Assembly: GCA_003524305.1 (NCBI GenBank)
Contig: DQHW01000017.1
Coordinates: 103,630-124,035 of the forward strand
Direction: 5' to 3'
From: Anaerolineaceae bacterium
Lineage (GTDB): Bacteria; Chloroflexota; Anaerolineae; Anaerolineales; Anaerolineaceae
Length of the DNA stretch: 20,406 bases
Made by a program: the position numbers and the translations under genes. Positions 1 to 7,457 of the stretch are shown piece after piece. Within the stretch, counting starts at the first letter, position 1. The number at the start of each line of letters is the position of its first letter. The notes under the pieces are model-generated. The model searched no databases and was not told where the DNA came from. It saw nothing but the letters and a program-made list of their open reading frames with translations.

Positions 1-327
1 GTTGCTACCGGCGACCCGCTGCCGTTGGCCGTTCAGGAAGCCGCGCGCATCCAAATTCTCAATGGATCCAATACTGCGGGATTGGCTGACAGAACCAAAT
101 CCTATCTGTCATCCAATGGGCTGACCAATATCACCATCGGAAATTATGATTCAACAGAGAATACCCAAATTGTTGTCCATACACCGGTCACAAATACGTT
201 GACTTACCTGGCTGCCGTTTTCAATGTTCCAAACGCCAGGGTTTTCAACCAGGCGGATCCCACCAACAGCTTTGATATTACTGTTATCCTTGGCAACGAT
301 TGGGCAGCGAACAACCAGATTCCATAA
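1..327 (+). CDS. LytR C-terminal domain protein, 3' end only (partial)
   Basis: The reading frame is open from the first base, so the start lies outside the window; 108 residues are visible. The segment beginning ARIQILNGS, followed by GLADRTKSYL and later VILGNDW, matches the LytR_C-type domain: beta strand, the N-G-[ST] turn, a helix carrying GLA, then a strand with a final LG-x-D. This domain usually ends LytR-CpsA-Psr wall-polymer ligases or occurs alone on membrane-anchored envelope proteins. The catalytic LCP part, if there is one, is not in view, so the enzymatic role is unknown. The gene is followed at once by a strong hairpin terminator and converges on the DUF2804 gene. Domain assignment is fairly secure; full-length identity is not. 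Confidence 0.72.
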   Translation, partial: VATGDPLPLAVQEAARIQILNGSNTAGLADRTKSYLSSNGLTNITIGNYDSTENTQIVVHTPVTNTLTYLAAVFNVPNARVFNQADPTNSFDITVILGNDWAANNQIP

Positions 328-350
328 TAAGTTCTTAAACATTGTCTAAA

Positions 351-388
351 AAAACCGAATTCCATTTGAGAATTCGGTTTTTGTTTTT
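351..388 (+). terminator. Rho-independent terminator, probably bidirectional
   Basis: A perfect 12-bp stem (351-362 with 370-381, AAAACCGAATTC and its complement) encloses a 7-base loop and is followed by TGTTTTT. It lies 24 bases after the stop at 327. Read on the minus strand, the AAAA arm gives a short T run, so it may also stop transcription from the DUF2804 gene ending at 413. Confidence 0.88.
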
Positions 389-412
389 AACTTGGTCAAA
401 ACGAGATCGGAT

Positions 413-1447
413 TTACCATTTGGCGTTGTGTTCTTCTGACCAGCCGACCAGATCTTTGATCACAATCTTCTTGCCTTCATCGGTTACCACCGTGCCGTTG
501 TATTTGCCAAACATTTGATGAACTTCGCTGCTAAGCACCTTGAAGTCGGTTTTAGCCACACGTTCAAAGAAGGGAGTAAAAATCAGATCCAGACGTCCAT
601 CCGGACAGGTCATAGTCCATGGCGCTTTGAAGTCTTGATTGTTGTAGGTATAGCTGATTTTTCCTAATTTGTGCACCTTGCCTTCAAGGATGAAACAATT
701 TTCGGTCGCCGCGGATGAATCTCCAAAGCCGAAGCCCAGGTTTAAACCGATGCTGTGTTTGTTTTCGAGAAACCCTGAGGCGCTTGACCATACCCAGAAA
801 GACTCATATTCCCACACCCCGCGGCCCCAATCAAGGTTGCCGAGGCAGGTTTCAGGTTCTAAATCATATCTTTTACCCTGGTATTCCACCCAACCTTTGG
901 AGGGCATGCAGTTGACCTTGCGGTTGTAGTAGAACCTTTTACCCTTGATCGGGATGACGATTACCATGGACTCGTGTTTCGCAGGGACTGTGAATTCAAC
1001 ATCCGCGTTAAGCGTGGTCTTGCCGAATCCCGGCCAGCGCACAAAGAGGGTGCGTTTTTCGCCTTCAACATGGAAACGCAGGGTCTTGCCGCCTCCGATG
1101 TAGGTGCTTTCACCCTCGCTGCTGTTGCGCGGAATGCTCACACCGGCAGCAAATGGAATTGTCAGTGTTTGTTCTTCATATTTGCCGGTGGCAAATTCGA
1201 TGACATAGGCGAATACCATGCCCAGGTAGCCGATATCGCTCACCGTGAAAGAAAAGAAATGGGTAGGTGTAGTGACAGCGTAATAATCCCATACCTTGAT
1301 ACGCATGCCCTGCATGAATTTTAATTTGTAAAAATGACTGTCTTCCAGGTTGCAATCCAACACCTGTTGGGTTGCCCAACCAACCTGGGTCAAATTACCT
1401 TGGGCATCCAAAAGTTTTCCGGGACCTTTGAGCAATTGTTGTTCCAT
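413..1447 (-). CDS. DUF2804 family protein
   Basis: The 344-residue product matches the DUF2804 family in length and in hallmark segments. These are an early SFTVSDIGYLG strand, a central N-L-D-W-G-R-G-V-W-E-Y motif followed by FWVWSSASG, a glycine-rich LNLGFGFGD, and a C-terminal region with an FGKYNG turn. No signal peptide or membrane segment is seen, so it is probably cytoplasmic. The family has no established biochemical function; the fold is thought to be beta-rich and lipocalin-like. The ATG at 1447 is preceded by GGAG about 10 bases upstream, which supports the start. It is followed on minus by the hairpin at 351-388. Its neighbours, PlsC-like acyltransferases, hint at a lipid-related setting, but this is only context. 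Confidence 0.85.
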   Translation of the reverse strand: MEQQLLKGPGKLLDAQGNLTQVGWATQQVLDCNLEDSHFYKLKFMQGMRIKVWDYYAVTTPTHFFSFTVSDIGYLGMVFAYVIEFATGKYEEQTLTIPFAAGVSIPRNSSEGESTYIGGGKTLRFHVEGEKRTLFVRWPGFGKTTLNADVEFTVPAKHESMVIVIPIKGKRFYYNRKVNCMPSKGWVEYQGKRYDLEPETCLGNLDWGRGVWEYESFWVWSSASGFLENKHSIGLNLGFGFGDSSAATENCFILEGKVHKLGKISYTYNNQDFKAPWTMTCPDGRLDLIFTPFFERVAKTDFKVLSSEVHQMFGKYNGTVVTDEGKKIVIKDLVGWSEEHNAKW

Positions 1448-1526
1448 AGGGCTTATTCTCCATGAAGTTTGAAATTGATGGAAACTGCAACAAGTTGATT
1501 ATACGTCAGGTTGGATTATGTTGATT

Positions 1527-1558
1527 AATTAAACAAAACGCCTCTTGAGAGGCGTTTT
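1527..1558 (-). terminator. Rho-independent terminator of the first acyltransferase gene
   Basis: Stem AAAACGCCTC (1535-1544) pairs with GAGGCGTTTT (1549-1558) around a 4-base loop. On the minus strand the stem runs into TTTTGTTTAATT. It lies 22 bases past the stop of the gene at 1581-2285 and upstream of the DUF2804 start, so it separates the two minus-strand genes. Confidence 0.8.
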
Positions 1559-1580
1559 AGAGTTGGACAAAGGATGTTGT

Positions 1581-2285
1581 TTATATGGTTTCAAGGGCGC
1601 CGGGCAGGCTGCGTTGAGTGCGATTCCAGCGTTGTTCGCTCTCAAAAGCCATGCGGGTAATTTTTAGCATGATTTGATCGGCTGTTGCTCTTACCAGGTC
1701 GCGGTCTTCGACATCGCCGCTAAAGCGCAGCGCTTTGCCAACGGTGATGCTATATGGGCCGCGTAAATACCAGTGGCTGATCTCTTCCTTACCGCTGACG
1801 ATTGATTTCAATTTGTGCAGTTTATCTTTCATTAAATGGATGCCAACCGGAAAGACCGGGGCTCCACTGGCGAGTGCCAAACGCGCCACCCCGGTGCGTG
1901 CCTTGTGAAATCCGCCGGTTAATGGGCTGATCAAGCCTTCAGGGAAGATCATCACAGTATGACCGGCTTTCAGGTGTTCCAAAGCCTCATCAATGGCTTC
2001 CTGTCCGTGGCCGGGTTTGACAGAAATGTGACCTGAACGGCGAAGATACTCGCCGAGGATGGGGACATTAAAGAGGACATCATTGATCATGATAAAAGAT
2101 TGGTAACCGAGCATGGAGGCAACAAAGAAAGGGTCGCCCGTGCTTGGATGGTTTGGTGCAATGATTTTTGCTCCAGCAGGAAAGTTGCATTTGTGAAGCA
2201 CGTCCATTTTTAGCATGGTGCCTGTATAGGTTTTCACCACGGGTTTTGAAACGCCATAAAGTGCTTTTTGAACAAGCTTTTTCAT
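1581..2285 (-). CDS. PlsC-like 1-acylglycerol-3-phosphate acyltransferase, copy 1
   Basis: This 234-residue protein belongs to the lysophospholipid acyltransferase (LPLAT/PlsC) superfamily. Block I, NHPSTGD at residues 45-51, supplies the catalytic His and Asp (H-x4-D). Block III, FPEG at 114-117, is the substrate-binding motif, and PVFPVGI at about 143-149 matches block IV. The family transfers an acyl chain from acyl-ACP or acyl-CoA to a lysophospholipid or related acceptor at the membrane; the acceptor cannot be told from sequence. There is no clear membrane helix, and the amphipathic N-terminus probably docks on the bilayer. A second gene of exactly the same length and motif positions lies upstream at 2542-3246, so the pair is a tandem duplication. 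It ends before the hairpin at 1535-1558. The ATG at 2285 has only a moderate GGAAGTGAG-type upstream sequence. Confidence 0.85.
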   Translation of the reverse strand: MKKLVQKALYGVSKPVVKTYTGTMLKMDVLHKCNFPAGAKIIAPNHPSTGDPFFVASMLGYQSFIMINDVLFNVPILGEYLRRSGHISVKPGHGQEAIDEALEHLKAGHTVMIFPEGLISPLTGGFHKARTGVARLALASGAPVFPVGIHLMKDKLHKLKSIVSGKEEISHWYLRGPYSITVGKALRFSGDVEDRDLVRATADQIMLKITRMAFESEQRWNRTQRSLPGALETI

Positions 2286-2474
2286 CGCTGTAAACTCACT
2301 TCCGATAATTGATTGGTAACAAGGTCAAGGATACAAGATTGGGGCCATATCTGGATCGGCTCCAAGACATATTCTGGTAATGAGATAGGGCATATTTATT
2401 GAACAGGTGGAGAGAGTTATGAATATGACTTCTCAGACATTAGTGATAACCCATGCTGATGGCTAAAGTTGCAT

Positions 2475-2502
2475 AAAAATGAGTTTGCAGATTAGCAAAC
2501 TC
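2475..2502 (-). terminator. Rho-independent terminator of the second acyltransferase gene
   Basis: GAGTTTGC (2481-2488) pairs with GCAAACTC (2495-2502) around a 6-base loop. On minus it is followed by ATTTTTATG. It lies about 40 bases after the stop of the gene ending at 2542, so the two acyltransferase copies are probably separate transcription units. The rest of the 256-base gap (2286-2541) shows no gene. Confidence 0.75.
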
Positions 2503-2541
2503 GTCTTAATGTTGCTCGAATTGTTTCTTCCAATAATTAAA

Positions 2542-3246
2542 TTATGGGAGTTCCAACTCGCCGGTGAGAGGCGGATTGTTGCGATACCAGCGCTGTTGAC
2601 TTTCTGCAGCCAGACCCATGATCTTGAGCATCACTTCGTGAGCTGTGTTTTTGACAAATTCGCGGTCTTCAACGTTTCCATAGAATTGCATGGGCGCACC
2701 CATGGTAATGGCGTACGGTCCACGCAGATACCAATTGCTATACTGGGTCTTGCCGCTGACCACTGATTTCAAAATTTGCAACCGGTCTCGCTGTAAAAAG
2801 ATGCCGGTTGGGATGATTGGCGCTCCGCTGGCGATTGCCAGGCGCGCCACGCCCGTACGTTCCTTGCCAAAGCCGCCTTTAAGCGGGCTGTTGGCTCCTT
2901 CAGGAAAGATCATCACCGTATGACCTGCCTGCAGGTGCTCCATTGCGCAGTCGATGGCATACTGACCTCGCCCTGGCGCAACGGGGATGTGCCCCAGCCG
3001 TCGTAAATAAGCTCCCATGATCGGCACATGGAACATAACGTCAGTGATCAGAATGTATGATCTTTGACCTAAAATGGAGGCCATGATGAAGGGGTCAATT
3101 ATACTGGGATGATTGGGCGCGATAATCCTGGCGCCTTCGGGTAGAGGTGATTTTTGGTCAACATCCATATCCAGCATGGTACCGCTGAATGCTTTGATCA
3201 CCGGCACTGACGCGCCGTAGAGGATCTTTCCACCAATATCAGTCAT
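2542..3246 (-). CDS. PlsC-like 1-acylglycerol-3-phosphate acyltransferase, copy 2
   Basis: A 234-residue LPLAT/PlsC family acyltransferase and paralog of the downstream gene at 1581-2285. The two align without gaps through the core: NHPSIID at residues 45-51 (catalytic H and D of block I), FPEG at 114-117 (block III), and the shared YLRR-x-GHI and GHTVMIFPEG segments. It should acylate a lysophosphatidate-like acceptor at the membrane. Residues around the active site differ (STG against IID, LIS against ANS), so acceptor or chain-length preference may have diverged; that is inference. Upstream, 3318-3386 carries dyads and direct repeats that could regulate it. The ATG at 3246 has a weak ribosome site (AAGG about 13 bases upstream). 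Confidence 0.85.
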   Translation of the reverse strand: MTDIGGKILYGASVPVIKAFSGTMLDMDVDQKSPLPEGARIIAPNHPSIIDPFIMASILGQRSYILITDVMFHVPIMGAYLRRLGHIPVAPGRGQYAIDCAMEHLQAGHTVMIFPEGANSPLKGGFGKERTGVARLAIASGAPIIPTGIFLQRDRLQILKSVVSGKTQYSNWYLRGPYAITMGAPMQFYGNVEDREFVKNTAHEVMLKIMGLAAESQQRWYRNNPPLTGELELP

Positions 3247-3317
3247 AAAATTTGGTCATGCCTTTCGCAATCATGCGTCAAGATAAATCAAGCATATCTG
3301 ATAGAGTTTCGAAATGC

Positions 3318-3386
3318 ATTGTCCCATGGACACAATCTGTCTGTGACCATGGTCATGGTTAAGGGGTAAATTGACCATTAAGGGGT
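3318..3386. promoter_or_regulatory. Cluster of dyads and a direct repeat upstream of acyltransferase copy 2
   Basis: The 170-base gap between 3246 and 3417 holds an imperfect palindrome with arms ATTGT/ACAAT and GTCC/GGAC (3318-3336), the perfect palindrome GACCATGGTC (3345-3354), and TTAAGGGGT twice (3359-3367 and 3378-3386), 19 bases apart. No gene fits here. The position, 70-140 bases before the acyltransferase start on minus, suits regulator binding sites, but no regulator is identified. Confidence 0.35.
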
Positions 3387-3416
3387 GATTATTCAGAGTA
3401 TTTCGCTTGTATTGAA

Positions 3417-4079
3417 TTATTTCTTCCGAAAATTTTCAAGATATGGGGTCAGCAATTTCACCCACAGGGCATACCCAGGGGCTAGCAGATGCAGATGATC
3501 GTTGTTGAATTCTGCTTTGAGTGCCCCGGTTTCATCCGCGAAATGTGGAAAGAGATTAATGAAGGTGCAGTCAAATTCTTCAGCCAGTTTTTCAAGATGA
3601 ATATTAAGCATGCGCAGATGGTTGGCATAGCGTTTGGAGCGCGGCAAAATAGATTCCACGAACACCTTGGTGTCAGGTGATTGGTCTTTGCAGCGCTGTA
3701 AAATTTCGCGGTAGTTGGCCAGGATTTCTTTGTCGTGGCGGTAATTCCACCAATTGAGGTCGTTGGTACCGATGAGGATGAAGAGAGCGGAAGGTCCGCA
3801 GCACAAAATATCATCCAGCCGGGCAAGCGTGCCCACCGTATCATCCCCATTGATACCGCGGTTCTTGATAGCCATTCCTGGAAAGAGCTCATCCCAGCAG
3901 CCGCCGTCGGTGATGCTGTCGCCTAAAAAGACGATGTCGCCTTTTTGGATCTTTGCATAGCGATAAAGGTCGGCTCGTTGTTTGTAGTGGTTATGTTCAA
4001 TCCTCTCCACCGCTAATTTTGAGAAGATGAAGAAGGTTAAGGTTACGGCCAACATGACGAGTAAAAAAGTGATCAACAT
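3417..4079 (-). CDS. SGNH/GDSL-type hydrolase with N-terminal membrane anchor
   Basis: A 220-residue protein. Residues 1-20 form one hydrophobic segment (signal anchor or uncleaved signal). The SGNH fold follows: block I FLGDSITDGG with nucleophile Ser55, block II NRGINGD with its Gly, block III IGTNDL with Asn106, and a C-terminal N-D-H-L-H-L with the catalytic Asp and His. It resembles the platelet-activating-factor acetylhydrolase-like and rhamnogalacturonan-acetylesterase-like branch, which hydrolyses ester bonds in lipids or acetylated sugars; the substrate is not predictable. The product should sit on the outer face of the membrane. The GerMN lipoprotein gene ends 29 bases upstream on the same strand, so they may be co-transcribed. 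No Shine-Dalgarno precedes the ATG; a TATAAT lies six bases upstream instead. Confidence 0.87.
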   Translation of the reverse strand: MLITFLLVMLAVTLTFFIFSKLAVERIEHNHYKQRADLYRYAKIQKGDIVFLGDSITDGGCWDELFPGMAIKNRGINGDDTVGTLARLDDILCCGPSALFILIGTNDLNWWNYRHDKEILANYREILQRCKDQSPDTKVFVESILPRSKRYANHLRMLNIHLEKLAEEFDCTFINLFPHFADETGALKAEFNNDHLHLLAPGYALWVKLLTPYLENFRKK

Positions 4080-4085
4080 GCAGTA

Positions 4086-4091
4086 ATTATA
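4086..4091 (-). promoter_or_regulatory. Candidate -10 box giving a leaderless SGNH hydrolase mRNA
   Basis: On minus, a perfect TATAAT ends six bases before the ATG at 4079, so initiation at the usual distance would fall on the A of the start codon. No -35 consensus is seen at the right spacing (CCGTAA at 4109-4114), which keeps this tentative. Confidence 0.35.
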
Positions 4092-4108
4092 TCAGACCCG
4101 CCTTACGA

Positions 4109-4642
4109 TTACGGTTCCAGGCAGTAGGGCATTGAGCTCATATTGGAATCGGGATCAAGATTATCTCCGTTTTCATCGTAAATCTTGATGGCAGTGATCT
4201 GCTCGAACTGCTCAAGGTTTATGTGGATTAAGTTTGCCACGGAATATGCCGCTCCGTTGTTGGCACACTTGCCCAGCATATGGAGGCGTGCGATACCGTT
4301 TTCAATGCTCAATTCGCCCACCCCGGTAAAACCGCTTGAAACCAGCACCAACCCTTGCGCCGTTTCATCCGCCGTCGGGCCGGCGAAGAAGGCATCCAGC
4401 ACGGCACGGACGGGATCAACCCCTGCCGGCAGCGGACGACTCACAGCCACCTCGTAAGGTTCTGTTCCGACATTAAATTTGGCCTGGTCGGTGAAATATA
4501 CTGTGATGGTTGGTATTGCAGAAGGTTCGGTCGTTGGTATTTCAACTGGTGTTGGCGTTTCGGTAAGATTGAATGATATTGAACAGGCAAGGATGGAAAG
4601 TGCTGTACAAACTAAAAAAAGCGTTTTGACTATTCGCCTCAT
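4109..4642 (-). CDS. GerMN-domain lipoprotein
   Basis: The 177-residue product starts with MRRIVK, a hydrophobic stretch and the lipobox LSILAC, so Cys20 should be lipidated after signal peptidase II cleavage. A Thr/Pro-rich linker (residues about 28-45) leads to a GerMN domain: TVYFTD strand, AVSRPLP, the helix PVRAVLDAFFAGPTADE followed by GL, then IENGIARLHM. GerMN domains occur in spore-germination GerM and in many envelope lipoproteins of non-sporulating bacteria, including LpqB-like proteins. No sporulation context is visible, so an envelope role is likelier. A GGAGG lies 4 bases before the ATG. The gene is divergent from mrp (80-base gap) and stands first in a probable pair with the SGNH hydrolase. 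Confidence 0.82.
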   Translation of the reverse strand: MRRIVKTLFLVCTALSILACSISFNLTETPTPVEIPTTEPSAIPTITVYFTDQAKFNVGTEPYEVAVSRPLPAGVDPVRAVLDAFFAGPTADETAQGLVLVSSGFTGVGELSIENGIARLHMLGKCANNGAAYSVANLIHINLEQFEQITAIKIYDENGDNLDPDSNMSSMPYCLEP

Positions 4643-4662
4643 GGTTCCTCCGATCTATTTTC

Positions 4663-4668
4663 ATTATA
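4663..4668 (-). promoter_or_regulatory. -10 box candidate for the GerMN lipoprotein gene
   Basis: A perfect TATAAT on minus lies 20 bases upstream of the ATG at 4642, in the 80-base divergent gap with mrp. The -35 region at 16-17 bases spacing (CTCGAA/ACTCGA) is poor. Confidence 0.4.
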
Positions 4669-4722
4669 GAGTGTTTTTACCGCCTTCGAGTAAAATAAAA
4701 ATAACCCTTTTTCAGGAGTAAT

Positions 4723-5763
4723 ATGAAAAACACCGAAGAAATTACTGAAGCCTTAAAGAAGGTTTTTGACCCCGAACTTGGACGCAGTATTGTTGAACTC
4801 GGTATGGTGCGCGACTTACAAATTTCTGAAGCAGGCGCAGTGACCTTCACCCTGGCGTTGACCATCCCCGGCTGCCCGATGAAAGCCCAAATGGAAAGAG
4901 ATGCACGTATGGCCGTTATGGCCCTGCCGGGTGTAACTGATGTTAAAGTCACCTTCGGCACCATGTCTGAGGATGAAAAAAAAGTCATCTTTGCCAAGGG
5001 TAAACCTGAACTTCCCAAGCTCAATAAATTCAACCAGGTAGAAAAAGTGATCGCCGTACTCAGCGGCAAGGGCGGCGTAGGAAAATCCTCTATCACCGCC
5101 ATGTTGGCCTGTGAATTGGCGCGCTCCGGGAAAAAAGTGGGCATACTGGATGCCGACATCACCGGCCCCAGCATTCCGCGCCTGTTTGGCCTGCCTCCCG
5201 GCGGGCTGCGCGGCAGCGACCAAGGCATTTTGCCCGCCGTTACTTCTTTGGGGATCAAAGTTGTTTCGATCAACCTGATGATTCCAAATGAAGACGCTGC
5301 CGTCATCTGGCGCGGACCGATGATCTCGGGCACCATTCAACAATTTTGGTGCGACGTTTTATGGGGCAAACTGGATTATTTGCTGGTTGACCTTCCGCCT
5401 GGCACTTCTGATGCAGCCCTCACGGTCATGCAAACCATCCCCGTTAACGGCGTGGTGCTGGTCTCCACCCCTCAAGAGTTGGCCGGCATGGTGGTACGCA
5501 AGGCAGATTCCATGCTCAAGCAGCTAAAAGTACCTGTGCTTGCAGTAGTGGAAAACATGAGTTACTTCGTCTGCCCCGATTGCAGCAAGCAGCACGAGAT
5601 CTACGGCCCCAGCCATATTGAAGCGCTTGCCAAATCTGTTGAAACACAAGTGTCTGTTCGATTGCCAATTGATCCAAGCCTGGCGGCTTTGGCTGACACA
5701 GGCATGATTGAGCGTTATTCTTCAGTTGAAATTGGTGAGTTGATCAAAAAATCAGGGATGTAA
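4723..5763 (+). CDS. mrp: Mrp/NBP35-family iron-sulfur cluster carrier ATPase (ApbC)
   Basis: The 346-residue product has the usual two-part architecture. Residues 1-78 form an MIP18/DUF59-type domain with the T-I-P-G-C-P motif (47-52). From about 107 comes a MinD/ParA-like P-loop domain with a deviant Walker A (GKGGVGKSS, 115-123), a DADITGPSIPRL switch segment and the Walker-B-like LLVDLPPGTSD. The C-P-D-C motif at 284-287 is the pair of cysteines that bridges an Fe-S cluster across the dimer. The family binds and transfers [4Fe-4S] clusters to apo-proteins in the cytoplasm, with ATP hydrolysis. AGGAG lies 6-7 bases before the ATG. It converges on the lactate permease with only 5 bases between stop codons and no terminator between them. 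Confidence 0.95.
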   Translation: MKNTEEITEALKKVFDPELGRSIVELGMVRDLQISEAGAVTFTLALTIPGCPMKAQMERDARMAVMALPGVTDVKVTFGTMSEDEKKVIFAKGKPELPKLNKFNQVEKVIAVLSGKGGVGKSSITAMLACELARSGKKVGILDADITGPSIPRLFGLPPGGLRGSDQGILPAVTSLGIKVVSINLMIPNEDAAVIWRGPMISGTIQQFWCDVLWGKLDYLLVDLPPGTSDAALTVMQTIPVNGVVLVSTPQELAGMVVRKADSMLKQLKVPVLAVVENMSYFVCPDCSKQHEIYGPSHIEALAKSVETQVSVRLPIDPSLAALADTGMIERYSSVEIGELIKKSGM

Positions 5764-5768
5764 ATTCC

Positions 5769-7274
5769 TTAAACCCAACTCAATAGCAAAGCCACCGCAC
5801 CCACAATCAACACCATCCCCAAACCAATGGGCAGGGTAATGCGCAGAATTTCGCCTTCCTTGCCTTTGAGGCCGGTGGTGGTGGTGCCTACGGCCAGTTT
5901 AGCCGGTGCAACCATGCTGCCAAGCGATCCGCCCACGGTTTGTGCTGCCAACAAGATTAGCGGCGAGATGGCGAGCAAATCAGCCACACCTTTTTGCATG
6001 GCGCCAAAGAGGACGTTGGAATTGGTGTTGCTGCCAGTGGCGAAAGCCCCAACCATGCCCACCAAAGGTGAGAAGAGCGGATAGATCATACCCATTAGTG
6101 CAGAAAGCCCTTGCGCGATCTGCATGGTCATGCCGGTGTGCTCCATCAGAGCAGAAAGTGCGATCATGAACAGCGTGCCGATACTCGCCGGGATGGCGCC
6201 TTTGATTGTTCTTTGAAGAGCCGGTTTTACTTTACCTGTAGAAAGCCCTTTAATGCGAGGCAGCACCAAAATGGTGAAGATTGCTGTCAGAAAAATGATC
6301 ACACCCGGGTGGGTGAGAAAGCGGAAGAGATAGCCGTTGGCGGCAGCGGTGGTATACCCGTTCTGACTGACAACCTCGGGGAAGGAAAGCGTCCAGGTGA
6401 CGCTTGAAAGCAGTTGATTGATGGGCTTGATTGCGGTGGCTAACCCCATGACCACCACCAGAAACCCATAAGCCAGCATGCCGGTTTTGAAGGCCGGATC
6501 CGGTTTGAATGTTGCTCGCCAGCCTTTTGGCCGCTTGCACAATAACACGCCGCCGATGATGCCCACGAAAGCCGCTGCAAAAGAGGCCACCGGGATCATC
6601 CCCACCAGACCGGTTAGATATTGGGTGGCGGCCACTACTACACCCAAAATGAGAACCCGCCACCAATGGATTTGCTGTTTCAAGAGCAGCATCACGGCCA
6701 GCCCGGTGAGCATCACAATGATGCCCAAAAGCAGTGCCGTGGTGGGGAAGAGTTCGACGATATTTGAGCCAGTCACGTCAACCAGGGTGCGGAAAGCCAG
6801 CGCCATGCCGCTCATGGTGACCGCCCAGGTGTGTCCAATGGCCGAGGCAGCCACGGCTGTAATGGGCGGCACACCCAGCGCCATTAGCATGGGAGAGGCA
6901 ATGGCGATTGGCAGGCCAAAGCCAGAGAGATTTTCGATCACGGCGGTCAGCATCCAGGCTTGCACCACCAACAGCCATCCGCGGTCGGGGATAACCCCTT
7001 CAAGCGCCAGTGCAATAGCGCGGATGCCGCCGGCTTGATCCACCAGATGATAAAGAAAAAGCGCAGGCCAGATCACCAGCAGTACATTCAAGGTCACCAT
7101 CAGGCTTTTTACTTGTGATACCCACAGCACATCCCAGTTCAGACCAAAAAAGGAAAATGCAACCACCAGCCCCACCACCCAACCAGCCAGGCCGGCAATA
7201 TGACTGCCGGCGCGGAAGGCCAGCATCAGCACAAGGACAATTAAAATGGGCAGCAGAGCGAGGAAAAAAGTCAT
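5769..7274 (-). CDS. lctP: L-lactate permease, LctP/LldP family
   Basis: About 501 residues, almost entirely hydrophobic, with a dozen or more membrane segments. Family marks include FLYHLVDQAGG near the N-terminus, the conserved ENLSGFGLPIAIASP, GHTWAVTMSG, and the late FATGSNTNSNVLFGAMQ and SLGSMVAPAK motifs. Members import lactate (also glycolate) with protons across the cytoplasmic membrane. I placed the start at the ATG at 7274. A TTG three codons further upstream is also open, but the ribosome site AGGTGG abuts that TTG directly and stands 9 bases from the ATG. No lactate dehydrogenase or LutABC genes lie nearby, so its physiological link here is unknown. Confidence 0.93.
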   Translation of the reverse strand: MTFFLALLPILIVLVLMLAFRAGSHIAGLAGWVVGLVVAFSFFGLNWDVLWVSQVKSLMVTLNVLLVIWPALFLYHLVDQAGGIRAIALALEGVIPDRGWLLVVQAWMLTAVIENLSGFGLPIAIASPMLMALGVPPITAVAASAIGHTWAVTMSGMALAFRTLVDVTGSNIVELFPTTALLLGIIVMLTGLAVMLLLKQQIHWWRVLILGVVVAATQYLTGLVGMIPVASFAAAFVGIIGGVLLCKRPKGWRATFKPDPAFKTGMLAYGFLVVVMGLATAIKPINQLLSSVTWTLSFPEVVSQNGYTTAAANGYLFRFLTHPGVIIFLTAIFTILVLPRIKGLSTGKVKPALQRTIKGAIPASIGTLFMIALSALMEHTGMTMQIAQGLSALMGMIYPLFSPLVGMVGAFATGSNTNSNVLFGAMQKGVADLLAISPLILLAAQTVGGSLGSMVAPAKLAVGTTTTGLKGKEGEILRITLPIGLGMVLIVGAVALLLSWV

Positions 7275-7397
7275 GAAAAGCAACCACCTGAAGAAGATAA
7301 TATCGCCCTATCTTACCCTGTTCGCCAGATTTATGCCAGATATCGACAAAAACAGTCCGAATAACTTATTGAATTATCCTGAGGAAGAGGGAGATAT

Positions 7398-7441
7398 TTA
7401 TATAAAAGCCCGGAGACTCGGAAATTCCAGCTCCGGGCTTT
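7398..7441 (-). terminator. Hairpin terminator of the orphan membrane protein gene
   Basis: A perfect 11-bp stem (7405-7415 with 7431-7441, AAAGCCCGGAG and its complement) encloses a 15-base loop. On minus it ends CTTTTATATAAAT, a modest T tract. It starts 17 bases after the stop at 7458. Confidence 0.72.
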
Positions 7442-7457
7442 GGTCAAAACAACCTGC

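Noticed and set aside
4677..5336. Minus-strand open frame of 219 codons opposite mrp
   Set aside because: Antisense to the complete Mrp ATPase, with no ribosome site or recognisable domain.
7275..7283. TTG start for the lactate permease at 7283
   Set aside because: The ribosome site AGGTGG would touch the TTG, while its distance to the ATG at 7274 is normal.
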